NCBI GenBank assembly: GCA_947627855.1
Contig: CANQXR010000019.1
Span: 1 to 41,389, forward strand
DNA from: an uncultured Clostridia bacterium
Lineage (GTDB): Bacteria; Bacillota; Clostridia; Lachnospirales; CAG-274
DNA: 41,389 bases
Reading direction: 5' to 3'
Within the stretch, counting starts at the first letter, position 1. Each line of letters opens with the position of its first letter. This document shows, one piece after another, positions 1 to 7,948 of the stretch. The notes beneath the pieces were generated by a model that saw only the letters and a list, made by a program, of their open reading frames with translations, ran no database searches and was not told the origin of the DNA. Position numbers and translations under genes: made by a program.

Positions 1-163
1 TTGTTTTTTTATTTTTGCTGTAAATTATTCGTTTCCTTGCTCATTTTCCTCTTGACATTTCACCACCGGACTTTATAAAAGCTTTAAAACACCTTTTTTT
101 CAACTTTCTTCTCAACGATATAATCTAATAACAGTCATTATTTTCAAGTAAATATAAAGATAA
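1..163. other. AT-rich leader with no recognisable gene
   Basis: This stretch is AT-rich, with T runs around 1-15 and 93-100, and has no open frame I can relate to a family. The frame that encodes the Abi remnant downstream is closed by a stop at 161-163. It may be decayed upstream sequence of that remnant, but nothing visible proves it. Confidence 0.4.
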
Positions 164-382
164 TTCTTTATACCTTTAAACAATAACAAATACGTTGTCG
201 GAAAACGTGACTTATTTGCAGCAGTAATCGCTTTGAAATCGCTATTATTGGTTGATGATTTTAAGCATCTTAAGGAACAACTTATTAAAACTCTTTGTTC
301 ACTTGAAAAACACTTATGTGTATTATCAAACAGTGATATATTATTGTATATGGGATTTCCAGATAATTGGAACGAATTATAG
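164..382 (+). pseudogene. 3' remnant of an Abi-family (abortive infection) gene
   Basis: The frame ending at TAG 380-382 is open only back to the stop at 161-163. It encodes about 72 residues with no usable start codon. The segment KRDLFAAVIALKSLL followed by a basic/Leu-rich stretch and the closing LLYMGFPDNWNEL resembles the C-terminal end of Abi_2/AbiD-F type proteins, which commonly finish in a G-F-P-x-N-W motif. Full-length members are around 300 residues, so about three quarters is missing and is not visible upstream in any frame. The family is linked to phage exclusion, but this copy cannot make a complete protein. It sits directly before the serine recombinase, which fits a decayed mobile region. 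Family assignment rests on my recognition of the C-terminal motif. Confidence 0.6.
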
Positions 383-428
383 CAATTAGGAAGATATGCG
401 CTACCAGTTCAAAAAAGGAATAATAACT

Positions 429-1989
429 ATGTCATATTGCATTTATCTGAGGAAGAGCAGGAAGGACAGAGAGCTTAACGATTTGGGAGGAAGAGGAAAC
501 GCTGAAAAGGCATGAAAGCGTTCTTATGGAGCTTGCAAAGAACAGGGGGTATGTTATTACCAAGATTTTCAGAGAGGTTGCAAGCGGAGAAACATTGGCA
601 GCTCGTCCACAGATGCAGCAGCTCCTTGCCGAGGTTGAAAACGGACTATGGGAGGGAGTTCTCGTAATGGAGGTTGAAAGGCTTGCAAGGGGAAACAGCA
701 TTGACCAGGGAATAGTTTCGCAGACATTCAGGCTTTCAGATACACTTATTATAACGCCCGCAAAAATATATAATCCTTCAAACGATTATGACGAGGAATA
801 TTTTGAATTCGGGCTTTTTATGTCGAGGCGTGAATATAAAACAATCAACAGGCGTTTAAGTGCGGGCAGACTTGCAAGCTGTAAGGAAGGAAAATATGTA
901 GGTGCTTTGGCTCCATACGGCTATAAAAAAGAAAAAATCGAAAAACAAAAGGGCTGGGTTTTAGTGCCCGATGAAAAAGAGGCTGAAATTGTTAAGCAGA
1001 TATACAGTCTATATCTGAGTGATGAGGAAAAAACAGGATTTCAAGGAATTGCAAACAGGCTTAAAGACAGTCATGTGTATACAAGAAAAGGAAATCCATG
1101 GACGGCGGCACAAATCAAATACATACTTACAAACGATGTTTACATAGGAAAAATTCATTGGCAAAAAATGCCCGAAAAGAAAAAACCAAAAAACGGACAA
1201 ATAGTAAAAATGCGATATAGAAGCAAGGACTATCCTGTTTTTGACGGACTTCATGAAGCAATTATAGATGCTGATACATTCAACAAAGTCAAGGCAATTA
1301 TAGATGGCAGAATCAAAAGCCCCAACAATACAATGCGCAGCTTACAAAATCCTTTTGCAGGTATTTTAGTATGTTCTGTATGTGGCAGACCAATGAAACG
1401 GCGTTCTGCCGACAAACGGCGACCGGGGCACAGTGCCTCTTTTGACTGCATAACGAGAAACTGCCCCACTGTCGGAAGTCCTGTTGATGTTGTTGAGGCA
1501 AAGGTTATTTCGGGAATAAAGCAATGGTACGAAAGCTATAATCTGCAGAACAGAGGAGCAGAAAAGCCCGCTCCTGTATATAACGATAACGAAATAAAAA
1601 ACTGCAAATCAAAGCTTACCATACTAAAAAACCAATTGAATACAACCTTTTCACTTCTTGAACAGGGGCTATATGATAAAGATACATTTATTGAGCGCCG
1701 TTCATTTTTAAAATCTGAAATCAATTCCGTTCAGGCGGTTATAGCAAAGCTTGAAAAAGAGGACAGCTTAAAGCGTTCACAGGAAAATTACAATAAGCTG
1801 CTTATACCGGAGCTTGAAAACCTATTAAGAATATATGATAATTTACCTAATGCCAAATCAAAGAATGATTTGATCAAAAAAATTTTTTATCAGATTCGCT
1901 ACACCAAAACAACAAAAGGAAACAGATGGCGCCCTGATAAAGTAGATGACTTTGAGCTTGAATTTATTTCAAGGCTGCCATTACAATAA
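429..1989 (+). pseudogene. Large serine recombinase (site-specific integrase), frameshifted near the N terminus
   Basis: Large serine recombinases cut and rejoin DNA through a Ser-DNA link and integrate or excise phages and conjugative elements. An ATG at 429, with AAGGAA 8 bases upstream, opens with CIYLRKSRKD, which holds the catalytic Ser at residue 10. That frame hits a stop at 513-515. The rest of the protein, beginning EEETLKRHESVLMELAK, continues in the next frame from about 487. Removing one G from the GGG at 485-487 joins the two parts into about 519 residues, the usual length. Downstream are the resolvase E/R helix (SRREYKTINRRLSAGR), the recombinase domain, a Cys4 zinc ribbon (CSVCGRP, then a Cys pair near FDCITRNC) and a coiled-coil C terminus. 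The open frame starting at ATG 526 lacks the catalytic Ser. It is either a real frameshift that kills the enzyme or a one-base sequencing error. Confidence 0.85.
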
Positions 1990-2024
1990 TACTATCTTGC
2001 GACATCATATAATAACTTATAAAT

Positions 2025-2056
2025 CCGCTCTCATTCCCTCTTTCCCCTCGCCCCGC
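2025..2056. repeat. Possible solo arm of the palindromic element family
   Basis: This is a short, sharply pyrimidine-rich GC stretch in AT-rich surroundings between the recombinase stop and the parB promoter. It begins CCGCTC and ends CCCCTCGCCCCGC. The reverse complement of the purine-rich block at the right edge of the window (41358-41389) also begins CCGCTC and contains CCCCTCGCCCC; the palindrome at 14896-14987 is followed by a similar CCCTCGCCCCGC. No complementary partner arm is present here, so it could be a half element or a chance composition match. Confidence 0.3.
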
Positions 2057-2104
2057 TTTCGCAAAGTGTCAAAAAAACTGTCATATTTTAACAGGCGAAA
2101 ACAG

Positions 2105-2132
2105 TTGAATATTTGGCAATATATGGTAAAAT
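2105..2132 (+). promoter_or_regulatory. Predicted sigma-A promoter of the parB-like gene
   Basis: TTGAAT (2105-2110), a 16-base spacer and TAAAAT (2127-2132) lie 32 bases before the start codon. A clear GGAGGG ribosome site follows at about 2153-2158. Confidence 0.55.
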
Positions 2133-2164
2133 ATTATTATAAAATACCGTTCGGAGGGATCATT

Positions 2165-2992
2165 ATGTTAAATGTCAACTGTATTATGAGCGATCAGATC
2201 ATATATATTCCTATAAACATGATAAACCTGAGTCCTTATCAGCCAAGGCGAATATTTGACAGCAATAAAATAATGAGCCTTGCGGAATCCATCAGAAGAT
2301 ATGGCGTTCTTCAGCCCATATGTGTGCGCTTTATGGGCGAGGAGAGATATGAGCTTGCGGCAGGTGAGCGCCGTCTTAAGGCGGCAAAGCTGGCCGGACT
2401 TAAAACCATACCGTCCATAGTGCTTAATATGCGTGACAGAGATGCGGCAGCCTTCACACTTGTTGAAAATCTGCAAAGAGAAAAGCTTGACATATTTGAA
2501 GAATCCGCAGGAATAGAACGTCTGAACGGCATATTCGGCTACACACCGGAGGAAATCTCAAAAATGCTTGGCGTAAGCGAAAAATTCGTCCGTGACAGAC
2601 TTGGTCTTTCCGCCCTTAGCGAGCAGGTGAAGGGGGAGCTTGACACTGTAAAAAACAGAGAGGAAACAGCGCGGCTCCTTCTGCGTATAAAGGAGGAGGA
2701 GCTTCAGCTCAAAGCCTGCAAAGAAATAAAAAGGCTTTCTCCGGGGCTTAACACTGCAAGCCGACTGGTGAACAGGCTTATTGAAAATCCCGATGCGGAT
2801 ATAACAAGGCAGAGCCTAAGACCCCGCATAAAAAAATATTTCAAGGATATAAGAATTTTTACTGCAACAATCAGAAAAGCCGTGGATATGATGAGTGAGT
2901 CGGGCACGGAGGTCGAGTATGAAACCACCCACGACAACGGAAAATGTATAATAAAAATAACCGTCAATGAAGGGCGTGATACCTCACAATAA
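2165..2992 (+). CDS. parB: ParB/Noc-family CTP-dependent DNA-binding protein
   Basis: This is a 275-residue ParB/Spo0J/Noc-type protein. These are CTP-switched clamps that load at parS or Noc sites and act in chromosome segregation or nucleoid occlusion. I chose ATG 2165 because GGAGGG precedes it and the protein then opens straight into the ParB N domain; the frame is open further upstream but that part looks like untranslated leader. The YQPRR segment (residues 25-29), the CTP-binding GERR motif (67-70) and ENLQRE (101-106) are all present. A helix-turn-helix follows at about 128-148 (EISKMLGVSEKFVRDRL). The length matches B. subtilis Spo0J and Noc (about 280). No parA is adjacent, which favours Noc or an orphan or element-borne ParB over a parAB locus. 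It lies between recombinase and phage lysis genes, so it may belong to the decayed element. Confidence 0.85.
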   Translation: MLNVNCIMSDQIIYIPINMINLSPYQPRRIFDSNKIMSLAESIRRYGVLQPICVRFMGEERYELAAGERRLKAAKLAGLKTIPSIVLNMRDRDAAAFTLVENLQREKLDIFEESAGIERLNGIFGYTPEEISKMLGVSEKFVRDRLGLSALSEQVKGELDTVKNREETARLLLRIKEEELQLKACKEIKRLSPGLNTASRLVNRLIENPDADITRQSLRPRIKKYFKDIRIFTATIRKAVDMMSESGTEVEYETTHDNGKCIIKITVNEGRDTSQ

Positions 2993-3035
2993 AAAATCCG
3001 CCCCGTATCACGAATCGTCCCTTCGGATACGGGGC
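2992..3035 (-). terminator. Intrinsic terminator for the amidase operon
   Basis: A perfect 10-bp stem (3000-3009 with 3026-3035, GCCCCGTATC/GATACGGGGC) is followed on the minus strand by a run of six T's at about 2993-2998. It ends transcription coming from the lysis genes. The left arm can also pair with CGTGATAC inside the end of parB, an alternative fold. Confidence 0.75.
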
Positions 3036-3054
3036 ATTCACTCCGCCGCCCTAT

Positions 3055-3870
3055 TTACTCTGTGGTTATTATTATTTCATTGTTTTCATAATCCGCAGTA
3101 AAGCTTCCCACTGCTTCGGCGGTATCACGGAGCTTGCAGTAATTAAAGCCGTTTATATTGACAGCCTCAATGTCGCTTTCCTTTCCGTCAATCCTTGCCG
3201 TAACCTTTGAAACGGAATTGGAAAGGGACGGCTGTTTCGTTTTGCTGTCATACCCTACCGTAAAGCCTGCCTTTGAAAGATCGGCAAGACATATATAATT
3301 TTTGCCGTCCTTCAATATTCTGTTTACAGTATAATCCTTTCCGTTTACTTTCATTGTTACTTTATCCGTCACTTCGTCATCCTCCTTATCGACAAGTCTG
3401 TTTCTGAACTTTTCCCACTCCTTTGAATCCACAAAGGGAGCAGGACATTTTTTATGTGTAACATCGTAATGCCTTATCACATTTTCGAGGGGTATGCCGT
3501 AAAGCTTCATAAGATATCTTATAAGCTCCGCCGCCCTTCTGACTGTTTCATCATAAAAATAATAATCTCCGTTTTTCCTGCTGCAAAGCTCTACGCCTAT
3601 GCTGTTGTCATTCCTGCAATATTTATGATAATATTTGCCCGATGTTCCGCAGTGCCATGCAATATCCTTGTCGTCAACACACTGCCATATGCTTTTTTCG
3701 TCTACAAAATAGTGTGCCGATGCACCTCTGTAAGCTGTTTTGAAATACACTGTATTTCCGTATGCCGTATCTCCGTCATTTCCCGTATAGTGAACCACAA
3801 TATATTTTATGCGTGAAACAGACCCGCCCTTGTTGAAATTTGTTTCCGTAATATTCCTGTTTATTTCCAT
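3055..3870 (-). CDS. Phage-type N-acetylmuramoyl-L-alanine amidase (Amidase_2) with C-terminal stalk-like domain
   Basis: This 271-residue zinc amidase should cut the bond between N-acetylmuramic acid and L-Ala in peptidoglycan. The N-terminal half is an Amidase_2/T7-lysozyme fold. His27 (in VVHYTG), His134 (in RHYDVTH) and Cys142 (in KKCPAPF) match the three zinc ligands, and the His-to-Cys spacing of 8 is the same as in T7 lysozyme. After an acidic linker (about 165-172) comes a domain with two VNGKDY/DGK-type beta units resembling copper-amine-oxidase N-terminal (stalk) domains, likely a wall-binding or spacer part. There is no signal peptide, as expected for an endolysin that relies on a holin. 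AGGAGG lies just upstream of the start. It follows the holin-like gene by 36 bases on the same strand. Confidence 0.88.
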   Translation of the reverse strand: MEINRNITETNFNKGGSVSRIKYIVVHYTGNDGDTAYGNTVYFKTAYRGASAHYFVDEKSIWQCVDDKDIAWHCGTSGKYYHKYCRNDNSIGVELCSRKNGDYYFYDETVRRAAELIRYLMKLYGIPLENVIRHYDVTHKKCPAPFVDSKEWEKFRNRLVDKEDDEVTDKVTMKVNGKDYTVNRILKDGKNYICLADLSKAGFTVGYDSKTKQPSLSNSVSKVTARIDGKESDIEAVNINGFNYCKLRDTAEAVGSFTADYENNEIIITTE

Positions 3871-3906
3871 ATATACAACCTCCTTTTTTTATAATACGTA
3901 CAAGAC

Positions 3907-4218
3907 TCAGGGTTCGTTCCTGCTTGTGGGCAAATCCATAAATCTGCCGTGTATGTCGTCCATTACGCCATTTGCCCCCAGCTGATGATAATTCTGCCAG
4001 CAGTTTTCAAAATTTTCCCTTGCGTAAATCGGCGCATAACCTTTCTCGCCATAGTGATTGAAGTCCGTTATCATCTGACTGCGCAGAAGTGCCTGAATGC
4101 CCTTTTCCACTGCTCTCATTTTTCTGTCGCTGTCTGAAATACGTCTGAACAGATATAATATAAAAGTCAGAATGATTGACGGAACTCCAAAAAGGCAAAG
4201 TACATTATATAGTGTCAT
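3907..4218 (-). CDS. Small holin-like phage membrane protein
   Basis: This 103-residue protein has one hydrophobic segment at about residues 4-24 (VLCLFGVPSIILTFILYLF). A basic, helical stretch and a soluble C-terminal half rich in aromatic residues and Asn follow (YAPIYARENFENCWQNYHQLG). I recognise this architecture from prophages of gut Firmicutes, where it sits just before the amidase and is usually annotated hypothetical or holin-like. A single membrane segment would be unusual for a classical holin, so an accessory lysis or membrane-anchoring role is possible. The ribosome site is GGAGAGAAGGG. It forms a two-gene lysis module with the amidase downstream. No phage structural genes are visible in the window. 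Confidence 0.65.
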   Translation of the reverse strand: MTLYNVLCLFGVPSIILTFILYLFRRISDSDRKMRAVEKGIQALLRSQMITDFNHYGEKGYAPIYARENFENCWQNYHQLGANGVMDDIHGRFMDLPTSRNEP

Positions 4219-4338
4219 AATAATTCCCTTCTCTCCTTTTTTCTGCTTTCATTATATATGTCATTGTGTGACCTGCACTGCCATAATGTTTGTTTATGTT
4301 AAATATTCATTCTTTTTATTAATAAAGCAATTTAACGG

Positions 4339-4367
4339 TTGATTATTTGAGAAAAATTTGTTAAAAT
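4339..4367 (+). promoter_or_regulatory. Predicted sigma-A promoter of the aroC-lysA operon
   Basis: TTGATT (4339-4344), a 17-base spacer and TAAAAT (4362-4367) lie 33 bases before the aroC start. The 182-base gap shared with the divergent holin-like gene holds nothing else clear except a TATAAT on the minus strand at 4251-4256 without a good -35. Confidence 0.65.
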
Positions 4368-4400
4368 GAATTTAAAATATTTCAGATTCAGGGTGATTAT

Positions 4401-5495
4401 ATGTCAGGCTCTATTTATGGCAATATATTTAAAATTTCTACATGGGGTGAATCTCACGGCAAGGCATTGGGAGTTGTCGTGGACGGCTGCCCTGCCGGCG
4501 TACATATAGATGAGGAAATAATTCAGCAGGATCTTGACAGAAGAAGACCCGGGGCATTTAAGTACGGTACAAAACGGAACGAAAGCGATTCCGTTCAGAT
4601 ATTATCCGGCGTATTTGACGGCATAACAACGGGCACGCCTGTTTCCCTGATCGTTTTCAATAAGGATCAGAAATCAAGGGACTACGGAAATATAATGAAT
4701 GTATTCAGACCCGGTCATGCAGACTACACATTCCAGAGCAAATACGGAATAAGGGATTACAGGGGCGGAGGACGCTCTTCGGGGCGTGAAACCCTTTCAA
4801 GAACGGCGGCGGGAGCAATCGCAAGAGCCTGTCTGAAAGAGCTTGGCATTGAGGTGTATGCATATACCAAATCCATAGGAAATGTCACCGCAAACACCTT
4901 TGACAGAAATGAAATTATGCAAAATCCATTCTGTATGCCCGACAGGAAGGCTGCGGAGGAGGCTGCCGTACTCATGGAAAAGACTGCGGCAAGTCAGGAC
5001 TCTTTGGGCGGAATAATAGAATGTATAGCCGACGGTGTGCCGGCAGGTGTTGGTGAAACGGTTTTTGACAAGCTTGATGCCTGTCTTTCAAAGGCTGTTA
5101 TGTCCATAGGCGCTGTAAAGGGCGTTGAAATAGGCGCAGGCTTTTCGGCTGCCGGAATGCACGGCTCCGAAAACAACGACAGCTTTACGGCGATAAACGG
5201 CAAGGCTGCCAAGCTTACAAATAATTCGGGGGGAATTCTCGGTGGTATGTCCGATGGTTCTCAGATAATAATAAGAGCCGCATTCAAGCCGACACCCTCT
5301 ATATCCCGTCCACAAAAGACAATAAATAAAAATATTGAGGAAGAAGAAATTATAATAAAAGGCAGACATGACCCGGTGATAGTTCCGAGAGCCGTTGTGG
5401 TTACGGAGGCAATGGTTATGATAACGCTCCTCGACCTTATGCTGGTGAATATGTCCGCAAGAATTGAAAATGTCAAAAAAATTTACAAAGGCTAA
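4401..5495 (+). CDS. aroC: Chorismate synthase
   Basis: Chorismate synthase removes phosphate from 5-enolpyruvylshikimate-3-phosphate to make chorismate, the last common step of aromatic amino acid synthesis. It needs reduced FMN. The 364-residue protein has the family signatures: GESHG near residues 17-21, FRPGHADYTFQSKYG, then RDYRGGGRSSGRET, which forms the FMN and substrate site. Length is normal. The ribosome site is weak (AGGGTGA). It leads an operon with lysA 12 bases downstream. Confidence 0.97.
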   Translation: MSGSIYGNIFKISTWGESHGKALGVVVDGCPAGVHIDEEIIQQDLDRRRPGAFKYGTKRNESDSVQILSGVFDGITTGTPVSLIVFNKDQKSRDYGNIMNVFRPGHADYTFQSKYGIRDYRGGGRSSGRETLSRTAAGAIARACLKELGIEVYAYTKSIGNVTANTFDRNEIMQNPFCMPDRKAAEEAAVLMEKTAASQDSLGGIIECIADGVPAGVGETVFDKLDACLSKAVMSIGAVKGVEIGAGFSAAGMHGSENNDSFTAINGKAAKLTNNSGGILGGMSDGSQIIIRAAFKPTPSISRPQKTINKNIEEEEIIIKGRHDPVIVPRAVVVTEAMVMITLLDLMLVNMSARIENVKKIYKG

Positions 5496-5507
5496 AGGAG
5501 AATAAAT

Positions 5508-6770
5508 ATGTATAAGTTAAACGGTTCGGTAACGGACGAAACTGATTTCTTTAAAGGAAACGATGTATATGATCTGATCGCAGCTTACGGCAGTCCGCTG
5601 TATGTGTATAATGAAGGCATAATAAGGAAACGCTGTCGGGAGCTTAAGGGGCTTGTGAGTTATCCGGATTTTCTGGTTCAGTATTCCGCAAAGGCAAACA
5701 CGGGGCTTGCCTTTTTGCAGATAGTAAAAAGCGAGGGACTTCATGTTGACGCCATGAGCCCCGGAGAAATATATGCCGAGCTTGAAGCAGGCTTTAAGCC
5801 TGAGGATATATTTATGATAACAAACAATGTGTCCGAAGATGAAATGCGCTTCGCCATTGACAGAAACATACTTATATGCGTTGACAGTACAGAACAGCTC
5901 AGACAGTACGGCAGACTTAATCCCGGAAGCTCTGTCGCCATACGCTTTAACGGCGGCATAGGCGCAGGACACCATGAAAAGGTTGTAACGGCAGGCAAGA
6001 AAACAAAATTCGGCGTTAATCCCGAATATATACCCGAAGTCAAAAAAATATTGTCTGAATACGGACTGAAGCTTGCAGGAATCCAACAGCACATAGGCTC
6101 TCTTTTTATGGACAGCGAGCCTTATATAAACGGTTCACAGGCAATACTTGATATAGCAAAGCAATTTGACGACCTTGGTTTTATAGATTTTGGCGGCGGC
6201 TTCGGCATACCCTACAAAAAGCTTTCGGGACAGCCCCGTCTTGATCTCCGGGAATGCGGCAAAAGGCTTGATGAGGTTTTCTATGGCTTTGCAAAGGACT
6301 ATGGCAAAAAACTGACCTTCCGCATAGAGCCGGGCAGATATATATCGGCTGAATCAAGCGTGCTTCTTACCGATGTTCACTGCACAAAGTATAACGGACC
6401 TCATAAATTCGCAGGTACGGACATAGGCTTTAATGTGCTTGTAAGACCCGCCATGTATGACTCTCATCACGATATTGAGGTATATACAAGGGAAAACCGC
6501 AGCGCAAAGGAAGAGGAAATAACCATAGTCGGCAATATATGCGAAAGCGGCGATATAATAGCCAAGGACAGACTTCTTCCCGAAATCAAAGCAGGAGATA
6601 TACTCGGCATACTTGACGCAGGAGCATACGGACACTCAATGTCCTCAAATTATAACAACAGGCTCCGTCCCGCTGAGGTTCTGATAAGAGAAAACGGACA
6701 GGTCGTGCTTACACGCAGGAGAGATACTCTTGAACAGCTTTTGGAAAACTATATAAAGCTTGATATCTGA
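5508..6770 (+). CDS. lysA: Diaminopimelate decarboxylase
   Basis: This PLP enzyme (420 residues) decarboxylates meso-diaminopimelate to L-lysine, the last step of lysine synthesis. Lys62 in VQYSAKAN is the PLP lysine. The glycine-rich FGGGFGIPY loop, the HEKV/GKKTKFGV segment and NICESGD, which carries the catalytic Cys supplied to the neighbouring subunit, all match the fold-type III family. A GGAGAA ribosome site lies before the start, and the gene sits 12 bases after aroC and 14 before the LUD gene. No lysine riboswitch is visible before this operon. Confidence 0.95.
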   Translation: MYKLNGSVTDETDFFKGNDVYDLIAAYGSPLYVYNEGIIRKRCRELKGLVSYPDFLVQYSAKANTGLAFLQIVKSEGLHVDAMSPGEIYAELEAGFKPEDIFMITNNVSEDEMRFAIDRNILICVDSTEQLRQYGRLNPGSSVAIRFNGGIGAGHHEKVVTAGKKTKFGVNPEYIPEVKKILSEYGLKLAGIQQHIGSLFMDSEPYINGSQAILDIAKQFDDLGFIDFGGGFGIPYKKLSGQPRLDLRECGKRLDEVFYGFAKDYGKKLTFRIEPGRYISAESSVLLTDVHCTKYNGPHKFAGTDIGFNVLVRPAMYDSHHDIEVYTRENRSAKEEEITIVGNICESGDIIAKDRLLPEIKAGDILGILDAGAYGHSMSSNYNNRLRPAEVLIRENGQVVLTRRRDTLEQLLENYIKLDI

Positions 6771-6784
6771 AAGGGAGGTTTTTT

Positions 6785-7417
6785 ATGACACCTATTGAAA
6801 AACACAACGAAATTCTTGCAGGCAAAATCATAAAGGGGCTTGAAAAAAGAAATATGGCAGGCTATTATTGCCCCACAAAGGAAGATGCCCTGAAAAAAGC
6901 CCTTGAGCTTATACCGAAAGGCTCAACCATATCATGGGGCGGCTCTGAAAGCATAAAGGAAATAGGACTTTGCAGCGCCGTAAAATCGGGGGACTATACG
7001 GTTTATGACAGAGCCGATGCAGCTACGCCGGAGGAAAACACCGAGTGTCTGAGAAAAGCATTTTACTGCAACTATTATCTCGGCAGCTCCAACGCCATAA
7101 CCTACGGCGGCGAGCTTGTAAACATAGACGGCAACGGCAACCGTGTTTCCGCTTACATATTCGGTCCCGACAACGTAATTCTTATTGTGGGACTTAATAA
7201 AGCCGTTCCCACCTTGGAGGAAGCAGTAAGCCGTGTAAGAAACACCGCTTCACCCAAAAACACGCTCAGACTGGGGCTTGATACACCCTGTGCAAACAAC
7301 GGCTTCTGCGGAAACTGCCTTAACGGCACAATCTGCTGTCAGACAGTTATTACCCGCTTTTCCCGTGTTAAGGACAGAATAAAGATCATACTCGTTGGCG
7401 AAAGCCTTGGCTATTGA
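6785..7417 (+). CDS. LUD-domain protein (LutC/DUF162 family)
   Basis: This 210-residue protein contains a LUD domain, the fold found in LutB and LutC of the lactate-utilisation system. Visible family features are ISWGGSES near residue 50, YYLGSSNAITYGGELVNID in the middle, and a C-terminal Cys-rich stretch (residues about 169-184, with Cys before and within GFCGNC and ICC). Stand-alone LUD proteins of this kind are common in Clostridia and their function is not established. Here the gene ends the aroC-lysA operon. AGGGAGG is the ribosome site. Its last 40 codons, with the terminator behind them, are repeated twice more downstream. Confidence 0.85.
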   Translation: MTPIEKHNEILAGKIIKGLEKRNMAGYYCPTKEDALKKALELIPKGSTISWGGSESIKEIGLCSAVKSGDYTVYDRADAATPEENTECLRKAFYCNYYLGSSNAITYGGELVNIDGNGNRVSAYIFGPDNVILIVGLNKAVPTLEEAVSRVRNTASPKNTLRLGLDTPCANNGFCGNCLNGTICCQTVITRFSRVKDRIKIILVGESLGY

Positions 7418-7444
7418 CATCGCCGACTTTTTCCGGAAAAAAAC

Positions 7445-7484
7445 GCGCCCGAACGTAATAAAAACCGTTCCGGCGCATTTTTTA
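7445..7484. terminator. Bidirectional terminator, repeat copy 1
   Basis: An 11-bp stem with one mismatch (7445-7455 with 7466-7476) is followed by ATTTTTTA on the plus strand and is preceded by an A run giving T's on the minus strand. It ends the aroC-lysA-LUD operon. Confidence 0.85.
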
Positions 7485-7518
7485 TACACTTTTTTATATC
7501 CTCTGTCTTTAAAGCTTT

Positions 7519-7638
7519 AACGGCTTCTGCGGAAACTGTCTTAACGGCACAATCTGCTGTCAGACAGTTATTACCCGTTTTTCCCGTGTTAAGGACAGAA
7601 TAAAAATCATACTCGTTGGCGAAAGCCTTGGCTATTGA
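7519..7638 (+). pseudogene. Duplicate of the last 40 codons of the LUD gene, copy 2
   Basis: The same frame is kept to a TGA at 7636-7638. All base changes relative to the gene are synonymous (for example TGC to TGT and CGC to CGT). It has no start codon or ribosome site, so it is a by-product of the tandem duplication. Confidence 0.85.
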
Positions 7639-7664
7639 CATCGCCGACTGTTTTCGGAAAAAAT

Positions 7665-7704
7665 GCGCCCGAACGTAATAAAAACCGTTCCGGCGCAATC
7701 TTTA
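7665..7704. terminator. Bidirectional terminator, repeat copy 2
   Basis: The same hairpin as copy 1 (7665-7675 with 7686-7696). The plus-strand T tract is weakened to AATCTTTATA. The minus-strand T tract from the upstream A run is intact. Confidence 0.75.
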
Positions 7705-7738
7705 TACACTTTTTTATATCCTTTGTCTTTAAAGCTTT

Positions 7739-7858
7739 AACGGCTTCTGCGGAAACTGTTTTAACGGCAGAATCTGCTGTCAGACAGTTATTACTCGTTT
7801 TTCCCGTGTTAAGGACAGAATAAAAATCATACTCGTTGGCGAAAGCCTTGGCTATTGA
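7739..7858 (+). pseudogene. Duplicate of the last 40 codons of the LUD gene, copy 3
   Basis: The frame is kept to TGA 7856-7858, but two residues change (the Leu of GNCLNG to Phe and the Thr of GTICC to Arg). It has no start codon, so it is not expressed as a protein. Confidence 0.85.
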
Positions 7859-7884
7859 CATCGCCGACTGTTTTCGGAAAAAAT

Positions 7885-7924
7885 GCGCCCGAACGTAATA
7901 AAAACCGTTCCGGCGCATTTTTTA
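7885..7924. terminator. Bidirectional terminator, repeat copy 3
   Basis: The hairpin 7885-7895 with 7906-7916 is followed by a plus-strand run of T's. Read on the minus strand it is the first terminator met after the cyclophilin gene. Confidence 0.85.
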
Positions 7925-7948
7925 TACACTTTTTTATATCCTCTGTCT

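Noticed and set aside
1946..2164. Longer N terminus for the ParB-like protein
   Set aside because: The upstream in-frame part overlaps the recombinase end and the predicted promoter and lacks a ribosome site; GGAGGG precedes ATG 2165.
7411..7918. Minus-strand open frames of about 80-100 residues across the triplicated region
   Set aside because: They are antisense to the LUD 3' end and recur only because the DNA is repeated; they cross strong terminators and lack family features.
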